Source: Hemileia vastatrix (lineage: Eukaryota; Basidiomycota; Pucciniomycetes; Pucciniales; Zaghouaniaceae). Taken from it: 64,000 nucleotides of DNA. The stretch lies in NCBI GenBank assembly GCA_030280995.1, contig JASXTE010000014.1:868001-932000 (forward strand), written 5' to 3'. Below, one piece after another: positions 33,652-44,916 of this stretch. The stretch's first letter is position 1. Each line of letters opens with the position of its first letter. The notes beneath the pieces are model-generated. The model made no database searches. It saw nothing but the letters and a program-made list of their open reading frames with translations, and was not told where the DNA came from. The position numbers were made by a program, and so were the translations under genes.

Positions 33652-35035
33652 CCTGATGCAATATCAAAACATCCTGACTTGAATCCAGCACCAGACCAGC
33701 TACATACTGTTGGTGCAAAATTATTGAAGGGGGACCTTGAAGAGGGTGTAGTCCTAGATGAGGTGGAACTTGCAGATGAGGCTCTGATGGAATTGGTAAG
33801 GAGGGGGCAGGGAAAAGATGAGGGAGTACAGGAGTTGGTGAAGGCGCTATTATCAAAGGAGGTGTTAGTAAGGAAAGGATTAGAGGAGTATTACCTGGAT
33901 GGGGAAGCGCTATATTGGAACGGGAGGAGAGTGGTGCCAAAAAAATGAGGAGCTAAAGAGGCAGGTGGTAAAATCAAGGCATGATTCCCCAATAGAAGGA
34001 CACTCAGGACTTCTGAAGACCATGGAGCTAGTGAATCATAACTTTTACTGGAATTCCATGAAAGTATATGTCCAATGCTATGTAGCAGCATGTGACTTGT
34101 GCCAGAGGAATAATGTCAGTCCAACAACACCACTGTCCCCACTAAAAATTGCAAAGCATCCATGGAAGGAGCTCTCCTATGATCATATAGTGGAGTTACC
34201 AAAGTCTCAAGGGAAGAATGCTATTCTCACAGTTGTTGACCATTTCACAAAGATAGCGCACTTCATTCCAACCACTACCAAGGTCACATCTGAAGGTATT
34301 TCAGACCTAATGGTGGCGCAAGTTTGGAAGCTGCATGGTTTTCCTGGTAGTATTATATCAGATAGGGGAAGTACCTTTAACTCTAAATTTTTGAAAGCAA
34401 TGTATGTGCAACTGAATATTAAGCCCATATTGTCAACAGCATGGCACCCCCAGACTGATGGACAATACGAGATAGTGAACAAGGCAATTGAACAATACTT
34501 ATGTCACTTCCTCAACTGTCAGGAAGATGATTGTGTACAGCTCCTACCATTAGCTGAATTTTCATACAACAACTGGCTCCATGTGTCAACAGGCATGTCC
34601 CCCTTTTATTCCAACTATGGGTATCACCCAACATTCTCAATTGGCACCCCAGAAACACTGCATGTTCCAGAAGCAGAAGAGAGAATTCAGAAGCTGCTTG
34701 ATATATGTGAAGAGCTAGAAGAAGCGTTCAATTTATCCCAACAGGCAATGAAGCGCCACCATGATCAAGGAAAGGTGAAGCATCAGGTGCTGGGGGTAGT
34801 TGACAAGTTCTGGTTAAGCTCACACTTCCTTGCTACATTGCACCCAAGTTCCAAAATTGATCACAAGAAAGTATACCCATTTAATATCAAACGCAAGGTA
34901 TCTGACTTGGCTTATGAACTGGAGCTACCAATCTCAATGAGGCAAGTACATCCAGTTTTCAACATTTCATTGCTCACAAAGCACAGGGAAGATACAATTC
35001 CAGGACGTCCACAAGAGCCGCCAGTGCCAATCTAG
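33652..35035 (+). pseudogene. Gypsy integrase (nested element)
   Basis: Linker 33652-33946, then a +1 shift in an A7 run at about 33939-33945, and a long open frame 33899-35035. The zinc-binding H-H-C-C block is intact (HDSPIEGHSG ... CDLCQR). The catalytic core keeps YDHIVELP, ISDRGSTFNSKF and WHPQTDGQYEIVN, so the DDE residues appear to be present. The C-terminal block ends VHPVFNISLL and REDTIPGRPQEPP. A single TAG (35033-35035) separates it from the chromodomain. Confidence 0.85.
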
Positions 35036-35227
35036 ATGGGAATTGAAGAGGAGTTTGAGGTGAAAAAGTTTGTTTCTAAGAGGGCGTATAAGGGAAAGGT
35101 TCAGTACTTGGTGCATTGGAAAGGATATGGGGTTGGAGATAGGTCTTGGGAACTAGTGGAAAATTGGGTAAATGCTAAGGAAAAGTTGAAGGAGTTTGAG
35201 AAGGAGCGCAGGGGGCAGGAGGGATAA
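35036..35227 (+). pseudogene. Gypsy integrase chromodomain (nested element)
   Basis: In frame with the integrase apart from the TAG stop. EFEVKKFVSKRAYKG, VQYLVHWKGYG and SWELVENW give a canonical chromodomain with the aromatic positions kept (Y, W, W). In chromoviruses this module steers insertion to heterochromatin marked by H3K9 methylation. The stop at 35225 is followed by the purine tract AAAAGAGGGGG. Confidence 0.85.
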
Positions 35228-35239
35228 AAGAGGGGGTAA

Positions 35240-35501
35240 TGTTAGGATTTGGATTGAGAGGCAAGGAGGGGGAGCGCTATAGGTGCTGTAGGGGCGCTGT
35301 GGGTGCTATGCATTTGTAAGAGACAGAAGCAGGGATATTGCATTAAGGGGTTATATGGGGCAAGCTCTGTGGAGCACTCCTCATTGGACAACTTATATAG
35401 TAATCCAGTTACTCTTAGTCTCACTTCTAACTCAGTATAGTCAGTCCCATTTCAAGGTTAGCCTCAGCACTAGTAATAGTCTGCCTTCTCAGGTCCTAAA
35501 A
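35240..35501 (+). repeat. 3' LTR of the nested gypsy element
   Basis: 262 bp, TGTTAGGA ... TCCTAAAA, preceded by the polypurine tract at 35227-35236 and followed by the target duplication ATAAT (35502-35506). Confidence 0.85.
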
Positions 35502-35506
35502 ATAAT

Positions 35507-36445
35507 TAAAAATGGTTTTGGGGTCATTTTCTAAGTTTTCACCACGGAAAGCAGGTATAATGCACTTTCCACTTGCATATGCTGATTCTGCAAGGAGGTA
35601 CTGAGATTTTCCAAAATATTAGTCAGGACTTTGAGAAATCCTCATTATTTGTAATATGGAAGAGTTATGACATGAGCTTGGGAAGCCACTATGAAAAGCA
35701 ATAAACTTTTTGTTAAGGTCGCAGACAAGTTGAAAAGCAATAGAGTATCTACAAAGAAGATAAAAAGTTAGTTTATGAAAGATGTGAAATGGGAGAAAAT
35801 TTTGAAGAAACCTTTTTTTGCAATCAAAATAATGGTTGCCATTGTGAGAAGGCTTTTGACTCAAAGGTATAGCTTTACCATCAACAAAACCTACACATCC
35901 AGGGAAACCTTCAGCTTGCATTACATGAGAGGATTCAAGTCGCTGTTGTGGAGTTGGCCAAGCAAGTGTTTGAGACTTTAGAGAAAGGATAGCAATTATG
36001 CAGCGCTTGGTGTATAATATGAGGGTACCATATTCTATTGTAAAGAGATTATCTAAACATCTTACATAAGAACCATTTCAATTTGAACCAAAGCAACATA
36101 GTGCAACAGCAAGTTGAAAGGCACGATCATGCTGTTTTTTATGGGAACTATTATGGAATATAGGATGATTGGAGAAGATTTGAGAAAGTTTGAAAAAAGA
36201 ATTAGGAGAAGTTCAAAGTATTTGAGTGAATTTTAGTTGAGGAATATTGAGAATGGAGCAGAGATCATATCTGGGATCATGATAAATATTTGGCCCCCTT
36301 GGGATGATGTAATGCTTTTTGGAAAGATAAGACATATAAGCTGAATTGTCTTCCAAACAGAGTAAGAATCATAGTCAGTGGCTAAAACTAAAGTTATAGC
36401 ATTTATAGCTGTGTTAAGTTGCTTCCTAGTAGAGAGGTGCTTCAT
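35507..36445 (-). pseudogene. PIF/Harbinger DDE transposase copy 2, N-terminal and central part
   Basis: Starts near MKHLSTRKQLNTAINAI at 36445. AEGFPGCVGFVDGKAIPLSQ carries the first catalytic Asp; GNHYFDCKKR is followed by a 62-65 bp GT-AG intron (TTTGTAG end), then YSIAFQLVCDLNKKF and GFPSSCHNSSI, where the expected second Asp (CHDS) is Asn. Stops and shifts lie in the N-terminal half. The gene continues at 29751 across the gypsy insertion. Confidence 0.8.
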
Positions 36446-36907
36446 TATTGTTGGTAGAAAAGGTTGTTGGTAGAAGGTTTAGGTGATGAGTGGGAAGTGG
36501 GAATTTTCAACCAAATGAGCAGGTTAGGTGTGTAGATAGAAAAAAATGTTATGTGTCTGGAACCAAAATTAAGTATCATAGAGTGAAAAAAGCACAAAAG
36601 GATGAGAATAAATTTTATGTGTTTGCCACCAAAATTTAGTATCATAGAGTGAGTAAAGACTTAAGGATGGCATCAGCAATTATAAGTCATGTGACTTTCT
36701 TAAAAATCTATCATGGGTGTGATGAGTTTGGGATCAGGAATTGGGAAAGGAAATTGGGGTATAAGAGGCAGGATAATGCATTATTGTGGATTCCTTACCT
36801 ACTAGCCCCGGGGATAGTGGATAAGAATCTTCCGCAATAAAAAATGTCTGATCCCAGGAAAAAAATTCTGGATCCCTAATTGTGGAACCCTGAACATTGA
36901 TACCCCC
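36446..36907 (-). mobile_element. Right end of Harbinger-like composite 2
   Basis: Matches 23213-23585 of composite 1, including a decayed form of its terminal hairpin near 36790. The tip inverted reads GGGGGTATCAATGTT. Confidence 0.55.
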
Positions 36908-37555
36908 TTTTCTATGCACTAATTTTATTAATAACCTTAATAATGGCACCTAAGATTCACTACCATGCTTAAAATTGCCTATTTAGATAAGGATTTACCT
37001 GTGTTAGTGTCTTCCACAAGACTGCATTCAGCTACCACACATTTCACATCTTATTTTGAGTTTCACTATGGTTTCTCAGTCAATATTGGTTATATTTGGA
37101 TGGGGATTTCACATATTAATTTAGAATAATTAGCCCTTTCATTTCTACGGTTGATCTTGCTTAATTATATTTCATATTTTTTTATTTTTTTCCCTATTTA
37201 GTCTTTTATTTTAAGAAATACACATATATACTCTCATTTTGGTTATTACTGTATTTTTTGTGGATTAACACATGTTATTTATGTATTTTGGCATGTATAT
37301 GATTCTTCTTTTGTTTCTGGTTGATCCTTAGGCTGATGAGCATGTGTAAATGCTAATTTGAGGTCTCATTGGCTGTGTAGAATATTGTTAAATCAAGGGG
37401 GAACATTGGGGAACTCATGGATATAGAAGGAGGAGGTTTTTGGTCTCATATTCTACATTCTTTGTCATTCCAATTTAACCATATAGCCATTAAAATTACA
37501 ATACATTTCATTATTACTATTAAAAGTCTTTGAATAGTTTTTGAATTATTATCTC
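36908..37555. other. AT-rich stretch up to the gap, no gene seen
   Basis: No coding frame or clear repeat recognised. It ends at the N run. Confidence 0.4.
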
Positions 37556-37655
37556 NNNNNNNNNNNNNNNNNNNNNNNNNNNNNNNNNNNNNNNNNNNNN
37601 NNNNNNNNNNNNNNNNNNNNNNNNNNNNNNNNNNNNNNNNNNNNNNNNNNNNNNN
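37556..37655. other. Assembly gap (100 N)
   Basis: Exactly 100 unknown bases, the usual placeholder for a scaffold join of unknown length. Features on the two sides may not be adjacent in the genome. Confidence 0.95.
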
Positions 37656-37907
37656 GAAGAAGAAAAAAAAATTCTTTTAAGAAAATTTTACAATAAAACA
37701 AAAGTGTTAATTATTTCAAAACATTTTTGTTACACATAGTTTTTTACATTTGTTTTTTTCATCATACTTATTTTTCTCTTCCCTATTATTCTTTTACCTA
37801 AATTTCTCTTCCTTATTTTTCTGTCTTTATGTCCCTCCCTAGATTATCTCTAACACACACATGAATATACCCATCTAGGTTTTGTTACTTGTTGCATTGT
37901 GTTATTA

Positions 37908-38105
37908 AGGGGTATCAATGTTAAAAAACTGAAAATATTTAAAATTTATTTTGAGGCACAAAAATAAAGTAACAAACTTGAGTTTAATAATACATATAAA
38001 GGTGTTTTGGGGGATAGATATGACATGTATGAGGAAATAGTAATTACTGATTTGGTAGAAAAAAGAGTTATTTTGAAATGGCATATTTCTAACATTGATA
38101 CCCCC
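37908..38105. mobile_element. Short non-autonomous element with Harbinger-like tips
   Basis: Left AGGGGTATCAATGTTA and right TAACATTGATACCCCC are inverted copies of the same tip found on Harbinger-like composite 2. About 198 bp, no coding capacity. Flanks are TTA and TAT, so no clean duplication is visible. Confidence 0.6.
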
Positions 38106-38372
38106 TATTTAATGTAAGATGAGGATGCTGAATTGTAATTAAAAGGACATCGCTTTAGTGGTTTTTGTTTGACTTAAGATTTTTTTAGGCTGTGTTTTAC
38201 TTTTGTTCATATTTTTTTTTACTTTTTGTCATTTTACATCTAGGTGAAAAAAATGCAGTTTTTTTTTTGAGAGATCTTTTTTCTAGTGTGAACTTTTTTT
38301 CCCACACCACCAAAAAAGGTATGGAAAAAAAAATTAAAAATATACCCAACGCAACCAAGAATATCCCTATTA

Positions 38373-39035
38373 GGGGGTATAAAAGTGGAAAATCCTTCAT
38401 TTCAAAATACCTCTTTTTTCCACCAAATCAACCATGATTATTTTTTAAAATCACTACGCACCAAGTAAGATATCCCTGATGGGGATATCCAGCGCGAGTT
38501 GGGGATATTTTAGGGAGGGACATAAGGTCAGAAAAATAAATGCAAGAAAAGTAAGTGCAAGAAAAATAAGTGCGAGAAAAATAAGTGTAAGAAAAATCGT
38601 TTGCGACCTTGAGAATATTTTTTTCAAAAAAAAAAAAATTATGAAAAAAAAAACAGAGAAAAAAATAAAAAATGAAATAAAAAATCATTTTTTGGAGAAA
38701 CAAAAATTAAAAAAACAAAATTTCCCATGCTTGCAAGATATTTTTCTTACACTTATTTTTCTCACATATTTTTTTGGCGCATGTTTTCCTTACACATATT
38801 TTTCTCGCACATATTTTTCTTACACATATTTTTCTATCCTTATGTCCCTCTCTATAATATCCCTAACTCGCGCTGGATATCCCCATCAGGGATATCTTAC
38901 TTGGTGCGTAGTGAATATTCCATATTGTGCCCTTAAAACACCTTTTTACTGAAAGTTAATGTCAAGTTTGTGGCTTTCTTTTTGTGTTGTGAATTACATT
39001 TTAAATAATTACAAATTCGTAACTTTGACACCCCC
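38373..39035. mobile_element. Second short element with GGGGGT tips, hosting a CACTA-like MITE
   Basis: Left GGGGGTATAAAAGTGG and right, inverted, GGGGGTGTCAAAGTT, flanked by TTA and TAT. The MITE at 38452-38913 lies inside it, which orders the two insertions. Confidence 0.45.
38452..38913. mobile_element. CACTA-like MITE, second family (462 bp)
   Basis: Tips CACTACGCACCAAGTAAGAT are perfect inverted repeats and continue as GATATCCCTGATGGGGATATC. A 3-bp duplication AAT flanks it (38449-38451, 38914-38916). Each arm then carries a run of about 15-bp units of the type AGAAAAATAAGTGTA. The arms are about 185 bp around a short A-rich core. The ORFs across it encode K/R-rich or F/Y-rich repeats and are not genes. 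Confidence 0.85.
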
Positions 39036-39937
39036 TATTGGGTATATTTCACTTTGGGTGTAGTTTTTCGCACGAGCTTTCCCCACTCGGAAAAGAAAAC
39101 TTGAAAAAAAGGCAAAAATGTATAAAAAAGGCAATAATATATAATGTCACATGATGCCGATACTATACGTTGTCGATAAGCTTTAAATCCACAAATTTGT
39201 TATCTTTATCCATAAATCAAAGATAAATACATAATTTGACGGGAAAAAAACGAAAAGGATGCAAGTTTTCTATAGTTAGAGTATGTCTGTTGTGTATGGT
39301 GTGTCCGACTGGCTTTCCCCTTCATTTAAACATTCTACTCACAGCAAGAGTTGCTTAGTAATCTTTCTAAAAAGACAATTTCTATTTGTTTTAGAATTCT
39401 TATTACGGAACATAATGATGAGAATATTGCTTACAATTCATCTATTTGTGGTTTCAGCTTCAAGAGTTATAAAGAATATCTTGTCTTCATCCTGAGTATT
39501 TTTTATTTCCACGAGAATTTCTGATTTCCCTTGGTATATTTTTTACAAGATTCGAACTCCAAAATTGGAAAATTATCACATGTTTTGATAATTTTAATTA
39601 TAGTAAGTTATCAAACAGTTATTCTAACTGGGAGTTGTACAAACTTATAAAAGTACATTAAAACATTAATGTTTTGAAATCAAGTTTTGTTAGTCTACTG
39701 TGTGGAAGCTCCTATGAACTGCATGGCAAAATAACCCCACTAACCCATCACTTGGGATCAAAGAATATTCAAAGAAAAAAGTTAGACTATGCATACGGCT
39801 GTGAGATCAATCTGGCAAGAAAAATAGAGTTTAGGTGACGATGGATATAAGAATAGTCACTGTTCAACTTTTATAACAGGAGAAGTTCTTTAACTCCACT
39901 GAAAAGAGGGAAAAAATGTCTACAACTCAAGTGTAGG
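39036..39937. other. Intergenic, no gene seen
   Basis: Downstream side of the medA-like gene. A 70-codon ORF at 39283-39495 has no supporting features. Confidence 0.4.
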
Positions 39938-41851
39938 CTACCTTGGCATAGTTGCCATATTGCTGCTTTCAATATGTTGATTCTTTGCGACCCACTGGTA
40001 AACAAATGTTTGATCAATAATTTGTCAAGAGATAAATAGAAATATCACAAAAACTCCAATAAGACTAACGTATTTTCCTAAAATTTTCTCCAGCGCTGGT
40101 CTTAAGACCCTCCAAGGAAAAACTTTGATATCTTTTTCAATATTTCGGGGCCTTGGGTCAGTGAACCCCATGATTGAATCGAAAAACTCCTTGGATTCCT
40201 TGGTCTTTCCTACAGTCATCGGTTTAAATCCCTCCAGCTGACGCCTTATTCGATTTTTTTCTGGTGTAGGAAACTTTTGTTGTACCAGCTTTTCAAGAAG
40301 TGCTATAGTATCAACAGAAGTGATGTAAAAGCCCCCAGGCTCAGGCATCTGGCGTCGTATGCATGAAACTATAATCGAGTCTTTCCTATAGCTTTCCTTT
40401 GGAATTGCCGTGAATGACGCATGTATAGTTGAACCTTCCTGAATCCGCCGAAACTGAACTAAACGACGACCTTCTTTCCATTCATCTTCGGTCCACTCAC
40501 TTGTCATGCAATCCAGATTTCCAATTAGGTTGAAACCGAATGAATTGATAGCGAAATCGGAAACCAATGGAGAAATGCTGCAACTTGGCTCCGACATGGA
40601 CTCTTGAGAGCTTGTATCTGCGTCTGCCCATAAAACTGATGAATTTCTACACAAAGTTTCAGTTTGAGGACATTTTGAAAATTTAGAAACGTAACCAGAA
40701 TTCGCGCCTAGGAAAGAATGGGATGAACCAAGCATCGGGTTCATTGGTGCAGCACCAGGAGGTGGCTCCAACTGGTAAGAAGGATAGGGTGAACATGAGG
40801 ATCGCGAGTCACAACTAGATGAAAAATTCCGATTCTTCAACCCTAATGAAGGACAAGATGAAAAATCTAAATCTGGCAAATTCCAGCCAGAAATATCAGT
40901 CAAATTATAATTTGACGTATTCTCAGAAAAAATAATGGCATACTCTGGTAAAGGAGTTGTTCGTAGATGGGAGTCTGAATAGAGAAAGGAGATGAGAGAG
41001 AAGTGGACCGCCAAACGTTGTCTTCAATTGGTGAAAGAGTTGAGGAGCGGTTAAGGCCTTCTTCCGATAATCGCTTGGAATGGTTCAATGCCGGAGAGTC
41101 AGCTTGAAAAAAATTATAAAGTGTGAGAAGAAAAAATTTTCCTTTAAAAGCTACTGAAGCACTAATTCTAAAGCTTACATGACATGACCGGGGTGTGATG
41201 GAGACAAAAATCTCCCATTAAAAGGAAAAGAGGGTCTTTTGTGTGATTATGACCGATCTGAAGATAAATCTTGAGTGCCGATTGAGTTATGCCTTGATAA
41301 TCTAACACCTCGACTAAACTTTGAGTAAATTGAGGAACTTGAGCACCAACATTAACAAAGGAGCATTCTGGCCCTGGAACGGTGGTTTCAAAATTTTGAG
41401 AGCTTGTCACTTGAGCTTGAACTTTGCTCAACATAGTCCCTTCAGAGTCATAAAAGAGTAAAGATGCGTCCCAATTATCATTATTTAAAAACAGCTGGAT
41501 GGGAACTTGAATGGTGATTAGTGTATTTGCAAACCCATTTCTTGGTTCCCATCTGAGTTGTATCTGAGACTCCAGTTGTTCAGAGTTTTTCCACGGATTT
41601 GTCGTGCTCATTTCTTTGTGCACAAAACTAGGTTGCGTAACAAAGCTAGGGTGAATGTAATTTTCCAAGGGCGAAGCCTCGAGGGCATTCTTCGACTGAT
41701 TATTTATGTATGAGTTGATCTCCGTGTCACAGACAAATCCTCCCAAGGGATACTGAAGATATTTTTGAAGAGTCGAGGCTTCAAGTGAATTACTCTCGGA
41801 GTGAGATGAAATTTGTTCGGTCATTTCTTGATTCTTAATCAAGTTATTCAT
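39938..41851 (-). CDS. medA: MedA/Medusa-like developmental transcription regulator, four exons
   Basis: My gene model on the minus strand is exons 41851-41179, 41102-40944, 40872-40070 and 39994-39938, giving 563 residues. Introns are 76, 71 and 75 bp with GTAAGC, GTATGC and GTTAGT donors, AG acceptors and compatible phases (1, 1, 0). Residues about 95-222 form a beta-rich, Ig/IPT-like N-terminal region (LRWEPRNGFANTLITIQV). The middle is Ser/Pro-rich. Residues about 402-545 carry the conserved Medusa block: EWKEGRRLVQFRRIQEGSTI, VSCIRRQ, YITSVDTIALLEKLVQQKFP, EKNRIRRQLEGFKP and RPRNIEKDIKVFPWRVL. In other fungi MedA/Med1/Acr1/Ren1 proteins act in the nucleus in sporulation, mating or host adhesion. 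The frame is intact across all exons. The start could instead be the Met at 41824. A pyrimidine tract and AG just before 41851 leave room for a 5'UTR intron. Confidence 0.88.
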
Positions 41852-42567
41852 AAGCTCTAAGAGAAAAAAGTAAGTATTCGAACCTATTTTCCCGTGATAT
41901 AGTGACTTTAAAGGGTGAAAGAATGAGAACGCAATGCCGGGAAATACTCTTGACTCTTATTGGCTTTCAAAACACACCGCAAATAAATTTTTCAAATGAA
42001 TCAAAAATTGTAAAGATACTGGCCGATAGATCACCAAGAAGATTTTTTGAATAAGTGTAAGACCAAGACGAATTAAGGCTCTCCAACTCTTCTCAAGCGA
42101 CAAACGTAGACCAGATTGAAAAAATTATTAAAGATGCTGCAGGATTAAAACAAACGAGAGTGTGGCGCTGACGACAATCTACTGCACCTTTGTTTATACC
42201 TCATTGCATGGAGATCTGAGTATCCAATCATCATGGAGCAAAATGGCTCATCATGATTGAGTACAGGCCAGTACAACGAATTTAAGCTGGACAGACTTTT
42301 ACACAATTAACTGGAGTCAAGCTAGTTAAGCCATTACAAATAAAATAGTTAAAAAAATTACAGAAACAAGCTTAGGAAAGTTCAATACTAATTTTTTCAA
42401 TTTGTTTTGCAGCATGATTAATTGTTACCATCAATAAATTAAAAGATTGAAATTGAACATCAGTCTGTGAGGTTTTTATTCATAAATCATCATTGTCGGT
42501 TCTTACAACATTTAAGTGTAATAGGAAAATGGGGACTAGTTTTTTCTTTTCTACCTTTCGCACTGCG
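41852..42567. other. Upstream region of the medA-like gene
   Basis: Intergenic, without transposon signatures. It should hold the medA-like promoter and the 3' end of the next minus-strand gene. No specific site recognised. Confidence 0.4.
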
Positions 42568-43042
42568 TTAAAAAATTGGTGCTTTTCTCAAAACACTCTC
42601 AGCGTGGTGGCGCTTTGGACCTCTTTTTCCAAGCTTTATAAAAACAAATGTACACAACACAAAAATAGATAACAGTAACAATGCCAAAATTTTAATTACT
42701 CTAAATACGAATATTTTTAATAGTAATGTTGAAAACAAAAGTGAGTACAAAAGCTTTAATGATAATACTATTACTACTAAAAAATATTTAAATGCAGATT
42801 CCACTAATTTTGAACCTTCAACTAACATCTGCATAAGATCGATAAAATTTACAAAGAACATTTGATCTGCTCTTTTTGTCAGGGCACTTGAGCACCTTCC
42901 TGCCCTCAGTTGCAGCTGGTAGGAGTGCGTTGTGTGCGGTGTCGGTCAATAGCGCACCATAGGTAAAAATAAAAATAAAAAAAACCAGAAAAAGACGACT
43001 GAATACGTCGTTGTAGATTCGGACAGTTTCTCTCCTGTTCAT
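42568..43042 (-). CDS. Small predicted membrane protein, two exons
   Basis: Model: exon 1 43042-42896 (49 codons), a 67-bp intron 42895-42829 (GTGCTC ... TATGCAG, phase 0), exon 2 42828-42568, stop at 42568. Product 135 residues. Exon 1 starts MNRRETVRIYNDVF and has one hydrophobic segment (FLVFFIFIFTYGALL). Exon 2 has two long hydrophobic segments (FLVVIVLSLKLLYSLLFSTL and ILALLLLSIFVLCTFVFI) and ends in a basic tail (GKRGPKRHH). I do not recognise the family. Without the intron the frame breaks at a stop, and the intron length fits those of the neighbouring gene. GC content and the absence of repeat signatures favour a real gene. Confidence 0.5.
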
Positions 43043-44691
43043 CAAAATCGGCTTCCTTCTTGCAGTATGAATTCTGCAGAATTGCTGAGAGAGTGCCGGT
43101 TTCCCGTCTTTCCTCCCGTCAGTGCAGCCTTCTTGAGTAGGCGCCTACAATGAGTTACAAAACATGATTCCACTGAGCTCACGCCGTGCGTACGTATCTA
43201 GACGTAAAGTTGGCTTTGTTTGCAAGGGCCTTTTTTCAAATTAGGATAAGGGGTTATATAGATGGCGCCCTATGCATTACTACTCAAGAAATACTCTCAA
43301 TATCGAGGAGCATATCTCGGCTAGCCATCATGTAAGGAGAGAATTTTTTCTCTTTTATTTTTTTTCGAAGGTATCAGAGAAATAAATTTTACCCTTCTGC
43401 CATTATTTCCTTGAATAACTCTTTGGCTGAATATTTTGTCTCCAAATATTATGTCCAAGTATGGAAAAAGACTGTCATTTTGTGACACAGGAAAGACTAC
43501 CAAAAGAGTAACTACCATCATCTACAAGCACTTCCATCACTCAAGCCAAATATAAAAAAGGGATGATTTGTAGGTCATAAAATCGCATCATATTCTTTCA
43601 TTTCCAATAAATAAATATTATTATCTCTTTTCAACTTGATGAAAAAAATCTTGGTGAAAATCTTAAAGTTAAAAGTTGGCTTTCTCTTAAAAAATAGGCG
43701 TTTTAGTAATATTTTTTGATGTTATAGCCCATATTAATGCAGCCTACTAGGTCCAGCTACAAACAAGTAAGCAATTTCATGCCAAACGCTCGATTACTCC
43801 ATTATTTTTGTTATTATGTCAAATAAATTTCCAAAGCAGCAATATACTCAGTCACTCTCATCCGCCTTGCATTAAAGCGCATTTGAGGCCAGAGTTCGCC
43901 GCGGTACAAATCTCATATACCACCAGATATGTTTGCATTTTACAAGCTAATATTACAAAAAATTACTTTACATACATTGTAAAGTAAATTTAATATTTGC
44001 AAAAAAACACAGCCAATTTTTTTTTATTTTGAATTAATCCGGTATGGACTTAAAGTTGATCTCAATAAAAATAAGCCGGAATGGAACAGCCTTTGGTGCT
44101 GCAGATTTTTGCATTTAGAAAAAACTTACCTCTAAACGAATTTTGGAATAAAAGCACTTTCACAAGGAAAATATTTCTCTTTTTTTTTTGGATATAAGCG
44201 CATACTGAGCCAGTATTTAGATCATTTATTTAAAAAAAAGAGTTGAATGGCAAGCAGTGTCTTGGAGGATGAACCCATGTGATCAACAATAACTTTTTAT
44301 TTTTCTTGTGTACACACTAAGAGGTCATTTAACGCAAAAAAAAGCTGGGGGGGGTGAATTCTAATTAAAAAAATTATGATTATAATACACGTGTCTATTT
44401 GAATTATATGTTTTTTTTCTATCCAAACTTGCTCCAAAGTCTATGATAGAGGGTAAAAGACGGTAACAATGTCATAGTGCGAAGTTGAAAATGTAGCTTT
44501 TAACCGGTGATGAATTAATTTAAAAAAAAAATTTCGCACATAATTTGAACATTTAAATCGGTATTATATTCTTTCACATTTTTAAAATAGAGCAATACCT
44601 TTGCTTGAGACCTTACATTTTGATCAGCTAACGTTCTTGTGGTGGTGCGATCAGTTAAACAAATTGAAATTTTTTTCATCAATTGTCTGAA
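43043..44691. other. Intergenic, no gene seen
   Basis: A 66-codon minus-strand ORF at 43321-43521 is not distinctive. No repeats recognised; part of the low-repeat island. Confidence 0.35.
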
Positions 44692-44916
44692 AAAATGTAT
44701 TTAGAGGGTGAAAATTCTTCTTTTCTTAGCATTTTCTACGTGGGTGGCTTTGATAGCTCAATTATAGTTGAATCTTTGGAAGTTGGCGTGAAAGCCGATC
44801 GATCAAAATGCCTTACAATTGTGTTTGTGCCGAGGTTTTCTGAATTTGAAATTCTTTACGAACTCGAATATCACCATTCAATTCATGGCAGTTGTGAGGG
44901 AAAGGAACACAAATAG
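44692..44916 (+). CDS. Possible short ORF, unknown
   Basis: ATG at 44695 in the frame ending at 44916; about 73 residues with mixed, non-repetitive composition (GGFDSSIIVESLEVG, IVFVPRFSEFEILYELEYHH). It could be an exon of a larger gene or chance. No family recognised. Confidence 0.2.
   Translation, partial: KMYLEGENSSFLSIFYVGGFDSSIIVESLEVGVKADRSKCLTIVFVPRFSEFEILYELEYHHSIHGSCEGKEHK

Larger units (their letters stand above)
29752..35501 (+). mobile_element. Complete gypsy (chromovirus) element nested in a Harbinger transposase
   Basis: 5750 bp, LTR to LTR, with a perfect ATAAT target duplication. The uninterrupted paralogous site is visible at about 22263-22290 in transposase copy 1 (GTTGATAATTAAACATTG), which fixes the insertion point. 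Order: LTR, gag, protease, RT, RNase H, integrase, chromodomain, purine tract, LTR. A CACTA-like MITE is inserted at 33402-33651. It is a different family from the elements at 7.6 and 51.6 kb and is less AT-rich. Confidence 0.9.
23591..36907. mobile_element. Harbinger-like composite 2 with nested insertions
   Basis: The left tip GGGGGTATCAATGTT (23591-23605) and the inverted right tip GGGGGTATCAATGTT (36893-36907) match over 15 bp, then share CCACAATTA a few bases in. Flanking triplets are TTA and TTT; Harbinger elements favour TTA/TAA. Within lie a Myb/SANT relic (+), a Tet-like oxygenase relic (-), a CACTA-like MITE, a pyrimidine/purine foldback, a minisatellite, and the DDE transposase (-), which is split by a complete 5.75 kb gypsy element. 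Without that gypsy element the composite would be about 7.6 kb. Treating all of this as one element is inference from the matching ends; the pieces could also be separate insertions. Confidence 0.5.

Noticed and set aside
38479..38952. 157-codon ORF and its shadows
   Set aside because: Entirely within a CACTA-like MITE; the K/R- and F/Y-rich repeats are its subterminal units.
40945..41178. Alternative medA splicing with one intron of about 200 bp (41178 to the pyrimidine tract ending TATTCAG)
   Set aside because: It is phase-compatible, but two introns of 76 and 71 bp give canonical sites, a good branch-like TTGACTGAT and a protein-like middle exon. I prefer the four-exon model, though the other cannot be excluded without RNA data.
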